From the NCBI GenBank assembly GCA_017546125.1, contig JAFYXO010000038.1, positions 1 to 47,209 of the forward strand: 47,209 nucleotides of DNA, read 5' to 3'. The notes under the pieces were generated by a model that saw only the letters and a program-made list of their open reading frames with translations, was not told the DNA's origin and made no database searches. The translations under genes were made by a program, and so were the position numbers. Shown here piece by piece: positions 1 through 7,995 of the stretch. This DNA is from Bacteroidales bacterium (GTDB lineage: Bacteria; Bacteroidota; Bacteroidia; Bacteroidales; UBA932). Numbering within the stretch: position 1 is the stretch's first letter; every line of letters begins with the position of its first letter.

Positions 1-704
1 ATTCCGACTGTGATCCATTGGTCGTAGTCATCGAGGGGATGCTGCTTTTCTTCCCAGATCTGCAGGTGTTCTTCGAGTTTGAGGGCTGTGAGGTCTTCTT
101 CCGGCTCTTGGTCTTGTGGGAGTTCGTCGGTGGGTTCTTGGTGTTCTGACGGTTGCGGAAGGGTGTAGGTGGTGCAGTCGGGATTGATGTACGGATCGGG
201 GTCGTAACTGACGACTCTGAGGCGTGTTATGTCTTTGCAGGCTTTGTCGATGGTGAGTCCGAGGGTCTGCATTTCTTTTTCGAGTGCGTGGAAGTAGGTT
301 TTGTGCTGGGTATGGTCAGCTGCTGCTATGGGGATGATGGCAAAGAGGCCTCGGCCGCTGACTGAGAGTCCGGCGTAGTAGATGTACGGAAGGCTGGAGA
401 GGGTCTGCTTTGCGGCTTCGATGTCGGGAAGGTTGTCGAAGTCGAGGACCAGGAGGGGGTTGTATTGGATGATCCTTTTTTCGAGGGGCTGGGAGGATTC
501 TCGGGTGGAGAGTACTGCTGATATTGTTGCTGCTGGGAGTTGGCTTCGCTTGATGCGATCTCTGGCTGCTTTCTCGGTGCAAGATCTTAGCTGATCGATG
601 GTGTTGAGGTGTTGCTTACCTAATTGCAGAAATTCTGACAGGGTGATGTTCAGAGGTGATTTGTCAGAAAGGTTTCTGAATAGGCTTATATGTATGTTTT
701 CCAT
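1..704 (-). CDS. VirE N-terminal / primase-like protein (BT4734/BF3469 type), cut by window edge
   Basis: Begins at the ATG at 704, one base after the stop of the HTH gene, and is open to the window edge (234 codons seen). The N-terminal 170 residues fit the VirE_N family of Bacteroidetes mobile elements: LDFDNL at about 87-92, a GLSVSGRGLF segment at about 112-121 and a DITRLRVVSYDP segment at about 158-169. After an acidic linker the last residues read DQWITVG, the usual opening of a PriCT_2 primase C-terminal domain, so a helicase/primase portion probably follows off the edge. In this family the arrangement suggests element replication or mobilization. The domain call is firm; the biochemical role is inferred. 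Confidence 0.8.
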   Translation of the reverse strand, partial: MENIHISLFRNLSDKSPLNITLSEFLQLGKQHLNTIDQLRSCTEKAARDRIKRSQLPAATISAVLSTRESSQPLEKRIIQYNPLLVLDFDNLPDIEAAKQTLSSLPYIYYAGLSVSGRGLFAIIPIAAADHTQHKTYFHALEKEMQTLGLTIDKACKDITRLRVVSYDPDPYINPDCTTYTLPQPSEHQEPTDELPQDQEPEEDLTALKLEEHLQIWEEKQHPLDDYDQWITVG

Positions 705-705
705 G

Positions 706-999
706 TTATTTCTTGCGTTTGTATTTTACAAATCTTTCTTCCTTGATACCTTCTTCCAGTTCGTCTGCATCTATTAGTGTGCGACCCTGATGTTTGTATT
801 TCTTGAGCAGTCCGAAATTGAAATAGTCGTATAAGGTCGGTTTGCTTACTTTTAGGATTTCACAAGCTTCTACTACCGTGTATGTCCGGAGACGTTTCTT
901 TTCTTCCGGTTTGGGCATTGCTTCCTGTACAGCACTATTGACGATTGGTCTGATGATCTCTGTAAGGAACTCTTTCAATGGGGCAAGTTGGCTTTCCAT
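706..999 (-). CDS. Excisionase-like helix-turn-helix protein
   Basis: A 97-residue protein whose middle third reads as a MerR/excisionase-type winged helix-turn-helix (HTH_17): YTVVEACEILKVSKPTLYDY at about 40-59, followed by a basic wing and a lysine-rich tail. The N-terminal 30 residues look helical and may dimerize. It is the first gene after the promoter at 1028-1058 and sits one base before the VirE_N gene, so the two are co-transcribed. Small proteins of this kind next to a tyrosine integrase usually steer excision or regulate the element. Excisionase versus transcription factor cannot be settled from sequence. Confidence 0.75.
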   Translation of the reverse strand: MESQLAPLKEFLTEIIRPIVNSAVQEAMPKPEEKKRLRTYTVVEACEILKVSKPTLYDYFNFGLLKKYKHQGRTLIDADELEEGIKEERFVKYKRKK

Positions 1000-1027
1000 A
1001 ATGATTTCTTTACTTGGTTTATTACGA

Positions 1028-1058
1028 CAAATGTATTTTGTAAAGTTTTGATATGCAA
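1028..1058 (-). promoter_or_regulatory. Bacteroidetes-type promoter for the HTH and VirE_N genes
   Basis: On the minus strand TTG (1058-1056) is followed by 20 bases and TACATTTG (1035-1028), matching the Bacteroidetes -33/-7 pattern. The predicted start lies about 20 bases before the ATG at 999. The four TCGGCA/TGCCGA half-sites lie immediately upstream. Confidence 0.6.
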
Positions 1059-1068
1059 TTTCTTAACA

Positions 1069-1104
1069 TCGGCATAATTTGCCGATTTCGGCATTTTCTG
1101 CCGA
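1069..1104. repeat. Four alternating TCGGCA/TGCCGA half-sites
   Basis: TCGGCA at 1069-1074, TGCCGA at 1080-1085, TCGGCA at 1088-1093 and TGCCGA at 1099-1104 make two palindromes with 5-bp spacers, 19 bp centre to centre. The second palindrome extends to 9-bp arms (1085-1093 and 1099-1107). The array begins 11 bp upstream of the -33 element of the HTH gene promoter. It may be an operator, an activator site or an origin-type iteron array; the protein that binds is unknown. Confidence 0.7.
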
Positions 1105-1191
1105 AATATTCGGGGATGTGAAATGCTTTCCCTCGTCGTGTGGGCTTGGGGCGAGGGTGAAGAAATTTGACTGTTGTTGATAAGTTTTTCC

Positions 1192-1491
1192 CTACTTTTT
1201 CAGTTCAGGGGAGGTCAGTGAACAAATCAGTCTGTAAATTTTGCTGTTTCCGTAATCTTTTGGCAGTTTGTCTTTTGAGTAGTTGAGTGGCTTTTCATAT
1301 CCCTGTGTGTCGTGGAAAATGAAAATGGAGTTCATCTGCTGGGTTGTGAGGCCGAGTGCCTTGCCGAAGATCGTCGCCTCTGTTCGTTTACCTGTCCAGA
1401 TCGCTTTGGGAATTGGCTTGTGGTAGTTGATGAGATAATCCGTTGTGTCCGGATGCAGTCCGTAGAAGAACTCTGAAAATTGGTTGTTCAT
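1192..1491 (-). CDS. Hypothetical element protein, 99 aa
   Basis: I do not recognise this protein. It has no signal peptide or membrane segment. It is rich in aromatic residues, with a short helical stretch RTEATIFGKALGLTTQQMNS at about 36-55 that could be a helix-turn-helix-like fold. It lies between the integrase and the HTH gene in the same orientation, separated from the integrase by a strong hairpin and from the HTH gene by the half-site array. Position alone suggests an accessory or regulatory role in the integrative element. Confidence 0.55.
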   Translation of the reverse strand: MNNQFSEFFYGLHPDTTDYLINYHKPIPKAIWTGKRTEATIFGKALGLTTQQMNSIFIFHDTQGYEKPLNYSKDKLPKDYGNSKIYRLICSLTSPELKK

Positions 1492-1513
1492 AGATACTAT
1501 CGATTAAACGCAA

Positions 1514-1547
1514 CAACTGCGTAAAGCCGGCCGGCTCTACGCAGTTG
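1514..1547. terminator. Strong hairpin after the integrase gene
   Basis: CAACTGCGTA (1514-1523) pairs perfectly with TACGCAGTTG (1538-1547), and the loop holds the further palindrome AGCCGGCCGGCT. It sits just past the integrase stop (1586) and just ahead of the 99-aa gene start (1491). There is no long T-run, so it may act as an mRNA-stabilizing hairpin or as a regulator rather than a classical terminator. Confidence 0.5.
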
Positions 1548-1585
1548 CTGCTGTTGTTGTCGTAGTATTTCAGTGTCGGATTATT

Positions 1586-2905
1586 TTACCACTTTGTGAA
1601 GGCTGCATCGCTGCTGATTGTCTTCGCTTTCTCCAGTTCATCAGCTTTGATGTATTTCTTGAGCATTGCGATGCTGCTGTGACCTGTAACTGAACAGATG
1701 TTGAACACGTTCATTCCTGCAAGGTACATTAATGTCGCTCCTGTTCTTCGTGCTGTATGCGTGTGGATCAGTTCATATTTCGGATGTGTCTCAAGAGAAA
1801 CTTTTCCTCCTGTTGTTGTCTCGATTGTTACAGGCGTGGAGATTTCTGCCTTTTTTGCAACTTCCTTTATGCAGTCGTTTATGGTTTGTTCAGCGATGTG
1901 GGGGAGCGCATAGTCATACTTCTCAAGTATTGCTTTCAGTTCTTCTTTTGCAGGAATGGAAACCCATATTCCTGTTTTCTTCTGTCTGAGGTTGATGATT
2001 ATGCTGCCATCCTCGTTCCTGATGATGTTTTCTGGGCCGATGTTGTTGTAATCAGATACTCGTTGAGCTGTGTAAACGCCTACCATGAATATGTCTCTAG
2101 CAAATCTATGGGCATCTGACATGTTACTGATATCTGCGTTCATTATTGCCTTCAGTTCTTCTTTTGTCAGATAAATGCTGTCAACATCAATTCTTTTTGC
2201 TCTGAATTGTTTTCCGATGCATTTGCGATTGCTGTGATGTCCTTCGGCTTCAGCTGCTGTTAGAATCGTTATAAGAGTATTGATGCACTTGGCAGCAGTG
2301 TTAATGTTGTATTTCTTTTTTGTGAAGAGGAAGTCCTGAAACTTTGTGCGAAATTCATAATCGATGTCGTCGAAGTCGAACTTTTTCTTTCTCTCTTTTT
2401 GGAAGGCCAAGAACTGGTTTCTGACTAGACGGAGTGATTTGATTGTACCCTCAGAGAAGTTCGTGCCTTTTTGAGTCTTGCGAGTTCCCTCCTCAGCCTG
2501 TTTCAGATAGAGGTCGATGAACTTGTTTAGAGTCATTCGCTTTGCCTCTTCTTCTTTCTTACGCTGTTCCTCTTCCTTTCTCTGCTGCTCAAGTCTCTGC
2601 TCCTTGTAGATGATGCCATCGATGATCTTTCTTGCATCAGCGGCTTTCAATGCTACACCATTATCCAGCTGATAATTGATTTCTTTCTCGATTTCTTCAA
2701 GGGTAGCAAATAGCTTTGCGCCTTCTTCTGATTTCTTGAAATTCTTGAATGTAATGCCATCTCTTGAGAGATTCCATTTCTGAGAACTGACCAGAATATT
2801 TGTCGAAATTCTGATGTTTACCTTCAATTTGCGAGACTGGATTCTCGCATAAATAGGTACCATGCCCTCCTTCTTGGGGTCCAATAAAACAAATGCAGTT
2901 GCCAT
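1586..2905 (-). CDS. Tyrosine recombinase/integrase
   Basis: A 439-residue site-specific recombinase of the Bacteroidetes phage-integrase group. Residues 1-90 form the arm-type DNA-binding domain, about 100-122 is a highly charged linker, about 125-220 is the SAM-like core-binding domain and about 245-425 is the catalytic domain. The catalytic residues are visible: R282 in TAQRVSDYN, the beta-hairpin lysine near 309-310, H383 and R386 in HTAR, H409 in TGHSS and Y418 in KKYIK. All are intact, so the enzyme should be active. It would cut and join at the attachment site about 190 bp upstream of its start. Length is normal for the family. Confidence 0.93.
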   Translation of the reverse strand: MATAFVLLDPKKEGMVPIYARIQSRKLKVNIRISTNILVSSQKWNLSRDGITFKNFKKSEEGAKLFATLEEIEKEINYQLDNGVALKAADARKIIDGIIYKEQRLEQQRKEEEQRKKEEEAKRMTLNKFIDLYLKQAEEGTRKTQKGTNFSEGTIKSLRLVRNQFLAFQKERKKKFDFDDIDYEFRTKFQDFLFTKKKYNINTAAKCINTLITILTAAEAEGHHSNRKCIGKQFRAKRIDVDSIYLTKEELKAIMNADISNMSDAHRFARDIFMVGVYTAQRVSDYNNIGPENIIRNEDGSIIINLRQKKTGIWVSIPAKEELKAILEKYDYALPHIAEQTINDCIKEVAKKAEISTPVTIETTTGGKVSLETHPKYELIHTHTARRTGATLMYLAGMNVFNICSVTGHSSIAMLKKYIKADELEKAKTISSDAAFTKW

Positions 2906-2924
2906 ATTCGTACATATAAAATTC

Positions 2925-2977
2925 GTAGTACAAAGATAAGGAAAAATCCTTTACGATGTACTACAAATGTACTACAT
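2925..2977. promoter_or_regulatory. Integrase promoter region with GTACTAC repeats
   Basis: On the minus strand TATCTTTG (2938-2931) fits a -7 box about 25 bp before the integrase ATG; no good -33 is seen. GTAGTAC overlaps it at 2925-2931, and the inverse motif occurs twice in tandem as ATGTACTACA at 2956-2965 and 2967-2976. Such repeats beside an integrase gene suit arm-type binding sites or autoregulation. Confidence 0.45.
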
Positions 2978-3090
2978 TTTATTAACGTGGCTTAACTTTG
3001 TTTTAACGAGTTTGTAAAGAAAGTAATTATATATCAATGTGTTATAAATTGATATTTTTCTTTTAGTTTGGGTGCGGTAATACTAAAATA

Positions 3091-3107
3091 GTGCCGGTGG
3101 CACCACG
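3091..3107 (+). other. Candidate attachment site: tRNA-3'-end-like sequence
   Basis: GTGCCGGTGGCACCACG reads like the last bases of a tRNA acceptor arm (with either CCA at 3103-3105 or an unencoded CCA after TGGCACCA) and is followed after six A's by a terminator stem, the usual arrangement downstream of a tRNA gene. No T-loop consensus or tRNA body lies upstream, as expected where an element has replaced the rest of the gene. The isotype cannot be named. It also forms a small palindrome (GTGCC/GGCAC), so an unrelated hairpin is possible. Confidence 0.4.
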
Positions 3108-3142
3108 AAAAAAGCCTCAGCAAACGCTGAGGCTTTTTTTTA
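3108..3142. terminator. Bidirectional intrinsic terminator
   Basis: GCCTCAGC (3114-3121) and GCTGAGGC (3126-3133) form a perfect stem with an AAAC loop, A-rich on the left and with eight T's on the right. It can end leftward transcription of the DUF2147 gene and rightward transcription of a tRNA gene. Confidence 0.85.
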
Positions 3143-3155
3143 TCAAGTATTCTTT

Positions 3156-3581
3156 TTACTCCACTCTGAACCAGTCCATGGTGCGGCCGAGGAGACCTTT
3201 TTTGTCAAGGGAGCCACGAACTTTTAGGGTGTTGCCTTCAACTTTCATTGAGCAGTTGTAGGTCTTGCCGTTGCCTGGATCGTAGATTTTGCCACCTGAG
3301 TATTCGCCATCTACAGCTTTAAGACCGTGAAGCATGTTAAGGCCGATGATTTGGCGTGTGCGGAGAGATTTGTCAGGGTTTTTATTGTCTACAGCAGGAG
3401 ATCCGTCTTCTTCAGTTGGTTTCTCAAGCCATACGATACGGCCGTTGAATACGTCACCCTCCTGATATACCTCTACGATGGCGCTACCATCTTCAAGTTT
3501 CCATTTTCCAATTACATCTTGCGCCATTGCTGATGTTGCAGCAAACAATATTAGCGCGATTACGCAATAAATCTTTTTCAT
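3156..3581 (-). CDS. Secreted DUF2147 family protein
   Basis: A 141-residue protein with a clear signal peptide (hydrophobic segment about 4-18, cleavage after AMA near residue 20). The mature part is one DUF2147 domain: GKWKLEDGSAIVEVY near the start, the family signature DNKNPDKSLRTRQIIGL in the middle and GGKIYDPGNGKTYNC later. The fold is a periplasmic calycin-like barrel; its ligand is not established. It has its own promoter with a palindrome around the -7 box and a strong terminator, so it is a single-gene unit. Confidence 0.85.
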   Translation of the reverse strand: MKKIYCVIALILFAATSAMAQDVIGKWKLEDGSAIVEVYQEGDVFNGRIVWLEKPTEEDGSPAVDNKNPDKSLRTRQIIGLNMLHGLKAVDGEYSGGKIYDPGNGKTYNCSMKVEGNTLKVRGSLDKKGLLGRTMDWFRVE

Positions 3582-3603
3582 TTTATAAAGGTTTTAGTTG
3601 TTT

Positions 3604-3623
3604 ATGTCACAAAGGTATGACAT
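3604..3623 (-). promoter_or_regulatory. Palindrome enclosing the -7 box of the DUF2147 gene
   Basis: On the minus strand ATGTCA, TACCTTTG and TGACAT lie end to end: a 6-bp inverted repeat exactly flanking a good -7 element 29-36 bp upstream of the ATG. A dimeric regulator bound here would block the promoter. No clear -33 element is seen. Confidence 0.5.
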
Positions 3624-3671
3624 AAGGTATTTACAGAGGTTGTCCGATAGGCACAATATATTGCCTATCTG

Positions 3672-5009
3672 TTATCTCCTGCGGAATCTGTTCTGACGGC
3701 GTGAGTGGCGGACACGCTTGATGATACCTGCTACAAACATACCTCCGAATGCCAGGAATATCACAATCAGCATCCAACTGTTGAATTTGTTCCCTTTTAC
3801 TCGTGACCACATAGCCATAAGGACCTCTGTGCGGTCTCCGCTGTCGTGCATCATGGCACACGATTCGATGGTCTCCCTGTGTGGGTACATTGTGGGATTC
3901 GCTATGACATCTGCAGCCTCCTCTCCAAAGAAATAGCTTACATCCAGTGCATCTTCATATCCATATTCGACAGCAGACTCCTGTGCCCATTCCAGTACTT
4001 CAGGGGTGCTGATGACACTCACATATCCGATCTCCTCCATATTGCGGATCGCATTTTCAGGTTTGCACATGAAGTTGATGAAGTATGAAGCGGCCTTGGG
4101 ATTTTTTGCATATTTTGGGATCACCCATCCGTCAAACCACACGATACTTCCTTCGGAAGGGATGTGGTAATCAAGCTCTACTCCCACTGCAGCAGCCTCT
4201 TCCATAGCCCAAGCGGCATCTCCGCTCCATGAGAGATTGAGCCATGCAGCCTCTTTGGTCATGAGCTCTTTTCCGAAATCTGCCTCCCATCCGGCTACAT
4301 ATGGTTTGGCCTGCATCAGAAGCTCTTCCACTACAGCGATTGACTCGTCAGTGTTGTCGTACATCAGTGCGTCAAGGGTGGTCTCCCCGTTGCGGATCCT
4401 ATCCTGATTTGCATAGATGAGAAGTGGTGAGTATACATCGCGAAATGCATCCTTGATAAGGAGTTTCTTCTCGAATTTGGGATTCCATAGAGCTGACCAT
4501 GTGTCAACCTCCTCTACATCCACATATTTCGTGTTGTAAAGGAAACCGTTGGTTCCCCACATATATCCTACAGCGTAGTCGTTGGCGTCATTGCCGTGGG
4601 CCTCCATCTTTTCAAACAGATGATGGATGTATGGAGATACGTGGTGAAGATAATTTGGTGTCTCACCGAAATCCTTATTTATAGGGAGAAGGAGATCTTT
4701 GCTGAGCATCCTTTCGATGATATAGTCCGATGGGCAAACGGCGTCAAAGTCCTCTTTGCCACGTTCGATCTTGGCGAGCATGATCTCGTTCACGTCGAAC
4801 AGCTGGTATACCACCTCTATTTCCTCTCCTGTCTGTTCCAGGTACCACTCTTCAAATTCGCCGATAAGGCTTTCGTCTATGTAGTCGGCCCAGTTGTATA
4901 CCTTGAGTATTGACTGGCGCTGGTCATCGGTGTGGCTGCATCCCGATATGAATGCAGTGCACAATAGTGCCGCTGCTACAGCGATATATTTGAATAACCC
5001 TTTGTTCAT
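3672..5009 (-). CDS. potD: Polyamine ABC transporter substrate-binding lipoprotein PotD
   Basis: Periplasmic spermidine/putrescine-binding protein, 445 residues. A lipoprotein signal ends in ISGC (Cys24). The mature protein opens with LKVYNWADYID, the standard PotD/PotF start, and continues with DAVCPSDYIIERM, a GYMWGTNGFLYNT segment and WLNLSWSGDAAWA, all of the polyamine-binding type-2 periplasmic fold. Unusually, after the binding domain (ends near 408) there is a hydrophobic segment at about 413-432 followed by an arginine-rich tail, so the protein seems anchored at both ends. It is last in the pot operon, six bases after potC. The exact polyamine preference cannot be read. Confidence 0.92.
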   Translation of the reverse strand: MNKGLFKYIAVAAALLCTAFISGCSHTDDQRQSILKVYNWADYIDESLIGEFEEWYLEQTGEEIEVVYQLFDVNEIMLAKIERGKEDFDAVCPSDYIIERMLSKDLLLPINKDFGETPNYLHHVSPYIHHLFEKMEAHGNDANDYAVGYMWGTNGFLYNTKYVDVEEVDTWSALWNPKFEKKLLIKDAFRDVYSPLLIYANQDRIRNGETTLDALMYDNTDESIAVVEELLMQAKPYVAGWEADFGKELMTKEAAWLNLSWSGDAAWAMEEAAAVGVELDYHIPSEGSIVWFDGWVIPKYAKNPKAASYFINFMCKPENAIRNMEEIGYVSVISTPEVLEWAQESAVEYGYEDALDVSYFFGEEAADVIANPTMYPHRETIESCAMMHDSGDRTEVLMAMWSRVKGNKFNSWMLIVIFLAFGGMFVAGIIKRVRHSRRQNRFRRR

Positions 5010-5015
5010 ATACTT

Positions 5016-5813
5016 TTAGCTCTGTTTTCTATTGCGCTCCAGGCGCACATTAATGACAATGAGGAGGATTAGCACCGTTACGAATATGATGGTCGAAAGT
5101 GGGCGCAATTCAGGGGTAAGACCACCTTTGCGGGCATCTGCATAGATATAGGTGGAGAGGGTCTCAAGACCTTCGGTTCCTTTGGTGAACAATGTCACCG
5201 CAAAGTCGTCGATGGATAGGGTAAATGCCATAATGAAACCGCTGATCATGCCCGATTTGAGTTCAGGCAAAATCACCTTCCTCATGGCTTGCGCAGGGGT
5301 GGCCCCCAGATCGAGTGCAGCTTCGTAGATGTTGGGATTCATCTGGAGCAGGCGGGGCATTACGCAGAGAACCACGTATGGGGTGCAGAATGCAATGTGT
5401 GCCAATATTACGGTGGTATAACCCTGGGTGATACCCAGGCTCACGAACAACAGGAACAATGAGATACCGGTGATGATATCAGGGTTGAGCATGGGGATGT
5501 TGTTCAGTGAGTTCATTATCGCTTTCTTTCTCCCTCGAAGGTTGTGGATACCTATGGCAGCGACTGTTCCGAGCATGATGGAAAATATAGCTGCCACTAT
5601 GGCTATGATCATGGTGTTCTGGATCGCACTCATAAGGGAGTGGTGGGATCCGGAGGTGAACAGCGAAGTGTACAGTTCAGTAGAGAAACCTGTCCAGTTT
5701 CCCAGTACTTTAGCCTCGGTAAATGAGAATATTGCGATGATAAGTATCGGTGCATACAGCATTATCAGCAATATCCACAGGTATGATTGAGCGAGTAGTT
5801 TCTTAATGTTCAT
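5016..5813 (-). CDS. potC: Polyamine ABC transporter permease PotC
   Basis: Inner-membrane permease of 265 residues with about six membrane helices and the binding-protein-dependent transport signature near residues 165-195 (AALDLGATPAQAMRKVILPELKSG), the EAA loop that contacts PotA. Closest in feel to PotC/YdcV-type permeases. Its start overlaps the end of potB by one base, and potD follows after six bases, so translation is coupled. Confidence 0.92.
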   Translation of the reverse strand: MNIKKLLAQSYLWILLIMLYAPILIIAIFSFTEAKVLGNWTGFSTELYTSLFTSGSHHSLMSAIQNTMIIAIVAAIFSIMLGTVAAIGIHNLRGRKKAIMNSLNNIPMLNPDIITGISLFLLFVSLGITQGYTTVILAHIAFCTPYVVLCVMPRLLQMNPNIYEAALDLGATPAQAMRKVILPELKSGMISGFIMAFTLSIDDFAVTLFTKGTEGLETLSTYIYADARKGGLTPELRPLSTIIFVTVLILLIVINVRLERNRKQS

Positions 5814-6610
5814 CAGATAAGCCCTCCATCATTTGAGGTGGAATCCTCTTTTTTGTCAGAGAATACCTCCATGGCCAAAATAAATACAAGCATAATTAGG
5901 GAGAGTACGGCTCCGTAGTTCCACATACCGTTGTTGATGTTCTCCTGAATGGTGGTGCCGAACAGCTTGATGGTGTTCATGGTCAACAGCTCCGCAATGG
6001 CGAATGTCGATATGGTGGGCATAAATACCATCATGATACCACTCATCACTCCGGGCATCGATAGGGGAATGACCACTTTTCTGAACACGGTAACGGGATT
6101 GGCTCCCAAATCCTGGGCAGCTTCGATATAACTGTGATCCATCTTGGACATTGTGTTGTAGATAGGGTAGATCATAAATGGGAGGAAGTTGTATACCATA
6201 CCAAATATGAGTGCCCCTTGGGCAAGAGGGATGCGGATAAAGTCAAACAGAGCTACAGTAGCCAGGGTGCGGACCAATATATTGACCCACATCGGGAGGA
6301 TAAAGAGCAATACCATCACCTGCGAGCGGCAAAGCTTTTTGTTGCTGAGGATGTATGCTGCAGGGTAGCCGAGGATCAGACACAATAGGGTGGTGATGAT
6401 GGCTATGCCAATAGAGTACACAAATGTATTCGCATCCTCAGGACTTGCGAAGAATTTTCTGAAATTCACGAGTGAAAACTCCCCTGAATTGTCCTGGAAG
6501 GCGTAGATAAAGATAAGCACCAATGGCAATACCACAAATATCAGAAGGAATATCAGGTAAGGTATTGACCAGTTGCTCCTCTTATTGAATATTCTGGCTA
6601 ACCATTTCAT
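5813..6610 (-). CDS. potB: Polyamine ABC transporter permease PotB
   Basis: Inner-membrane permease of 265 residues pairing with PotC to form the channel. It has six predicted helices and the EAA loop [20 protein letters not shown] at about 142-161. The ATG overlaps the potA stop (ATGA-type arrangement at 6607-6610) and the stop overlaps the potC start, a tightly coupled operon. Length and motifs are normal for PotB. Confidence 0.92.
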   Translation of the reverse strand: MKWLARIFNKRSNWSIPYLIFLLIFVVLPLVLIFIYAFQDNSGEFSLVNFRKFFASPEDANTFVYSIGIAIITTLLCLILGYPAAYILSNKKLCRSQVMVLLFILPMWVNILVRTLATVALFDFIRIPLAQGALIFGMVYNFLPFMIYPIYNTMSKMDHSYIEAAQDLGANPVTVFRKVVIPLSMPGVMSGIMMVFMPTISTFAIAELLTMNTIKLFGTTIQENINNGMWNYGAVLSLIMLVFILAMEVFSDKKEDSTSNDGGLI

Positions 6611-7995
6611 AGCAAGGTGATTTTAAGATCTTCATGAGGGATGCGTACGCTCACAAGGTCTCTGTTGTCCCATACATCGTGTGTGTCCACATAGATGTTC
6701 TCACCTGTCTCGGTGCGGACTGTCAGATGGTAGTGGTTACCTTTGTAAAGGATGAATCGGACATCGCCGAGGAGATTTCCTTCATCTTCGTTGTCCATCA
6801 GATCTATCTTGTCAAATGGTACCTCCACTTTAACTTTCTCTCCACCCTCGATACCCTCCATCTCTTCGCATAGGAATGAGGTGTCAAGGATCTCCACGTG
6901 GGTCTTGTCTATCATCTTGCCGATGAAGGTGTTGCAAGTGCGCTCTTTCTCCATTACATGGATGTCGACAGGTTTGATGATAAGTCCCACTTCGCTGCCC
7001 ACTTCAAATGCGTTGTAGTCCTGGATGAGAATTTCATATCCATTCTCTGTAAGTACTACTATCTCATAGTGGACACCCTTGAAAATGCAGGACTGCACTG
7101 TACCGGTGAACATTCCCGATGAGGTGTTGTTCAGCAGATATACATCCTCAGGGCGGATAACAACATCCACTGGGACATTCTCGCCGAAACCTGAGTCCAC
7201 GCACTCGAATTCGTGTCCAAGGAATGATACAAGCTTGTCTTTTATCATGGTGCCGTTGAGGATATTGCTCTCACCGATGAAGTCTGCCACAAATGAGTTC
7301 TTAGGCTCATTGTAAATATCCATAGGGGTACCTATCTGCTGTACTGTACCCTCGCTCATGACCACGATGGTGTCACTCAGTGTAAGGGCCTCCTCCTGGT
7401 CGTGAGTTACATATATGAAGGTGATACCAAGGGTTTTGTGCATCTCCTTGAGCTCCATCTGCATATCCTTGCGCATCTTGAGGTCAAGAGCTGCCAATGG
7501 CTCATCCAAAAGGAGCACCTGTGGTCTGTTTACGATAGCGCGTGCAATAGCCACCCTCTGCTGTTGTCCACCTGAAAGGGAGTTGATGTCTCTCCATTCG
7601 TAGTCGATCATACCCACCATCTTCAATGCTTTGCGTACACGCATATCGATCTCATCCTCCTGTATCTTCTGGAGTTTGAGGCCGAATGCGATATTGTCAT
7701 ATACATTAAGATATGGGAATAGTGCATAGCGCTGGAAAACTGTATTTACAGGACGTTTGTGGGGAGGGGTGTTGGTGATATCCTCACCATTGATCTTGAT
7801 CTCACCCTCGTCAGCATTGCCGAAGCCGGCCAACAGTCTCAACAGTGTAGTCTTACCACACCCTGATGGTCCCAAAATAGTTACAAACTCTCCGCGTTTG
7901 ACAGAAATACTAACGTCATCAAGTACACATTTGCTTCCAAAGTTCTTGGATATGTGGTTCACTTCGATGATAAAATCGTCTTTTAGATGGCTCAT
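6607..7995 (-). CDS. potA: Polyamine ABC transporter ATPase PotA, long form
   Basis: ATP-binding subunit powering PotBC. Visible motifs: Walker [11 protein letters not shown]-loop VFQRYALFP, signature LSGGQQQR, Walker B VLLLDEP and the switch histidine in YVTHDQ. With 462 residues it is about 90 longer than typical PotA. After the first TOBE domain (about 275-350) a second stretch at about 410-462 shows the same pattern ([20 protein letters not shown] against [20 protein letters not shown]), so the TOBE portion looks duplicated. It overlaps the porin-like gene upstream and potB downstream by four bases each. Confidence 0.93.
   Translation of the reverse strand: MSHLKDDFIIEVNHISKNFGSKCVLDDVSISVKRGEFVTILGPSGCGKTTLLRLLAGFGNADEGEIKINGEDITNTPPHKRPVNTVFQRYALFPYLNVYDNIAFGLKLQKIQEDEIDMRVRKALKMVGMIDYEWRDINSLSGGQQQRVAIARAIVNRPQVLLLDEPLAALDLKMRKDMQMELKEMHKTLGITFIYVTHDQEEALTLSDTIVVMSEGTVQQIGTPMDIYNEPKNSFVADFIGESNILNGTMIKDKLVSFLGHEFECVDSGFGENVPVDVVIRPEDVYLLNNTSSGMFTGTVQSCIFKGVHYEIVVLTENGYEILIQDYNAFEVGSEVGLIIKPVDIHVMEKERTCNTFIGKMIDKTHVEILDTSFLCEEMEGIEGGEKVKVEVPFDKIDLMDNEDEGNLLGDVRFILYKGNHYHLTVRTETGENIYVDTHDVWDNRDLVSVRIPHEDLKITLL

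Larger units (their letters stand above)
1..3107. mobile_element. End of an integrative element (integrase side), probable tRNA-3'-end insertion
   Basis: Four leftward genes (VirE_N/primase-like, excisionase-like HTH, an unknown protein, tyrosine integrase) form a block unrelated to the housekeeping genes that follow. The integrase lies nearest the border, as is usual when an island is integrated by its own recombinase. The border is placed at a tRNA-3'-end-like sequence at 3091-3105 that runs straight into an intrinsic terminator. The other end is off the window, so the size and whether it is conjugative, mobilizable or a phage satellite cannot be told. The element call is inference from gene content; the exact border is less certain. 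Confidence 0.75.

Noticed and set aside
316-582. 88-aa reading frame on the minus strand
   Set aside because: It overlaps the VirE_N gene in another frame, is made of low-complexity Ser/Pro/Arg/His residues and has no family features.
1698-2119. Plus-strand frames inside the integrase gene
   Set aside because: Cys/Phe/Val-rich antisense translations with no start signals; the integrase frame has all catalytic residues.
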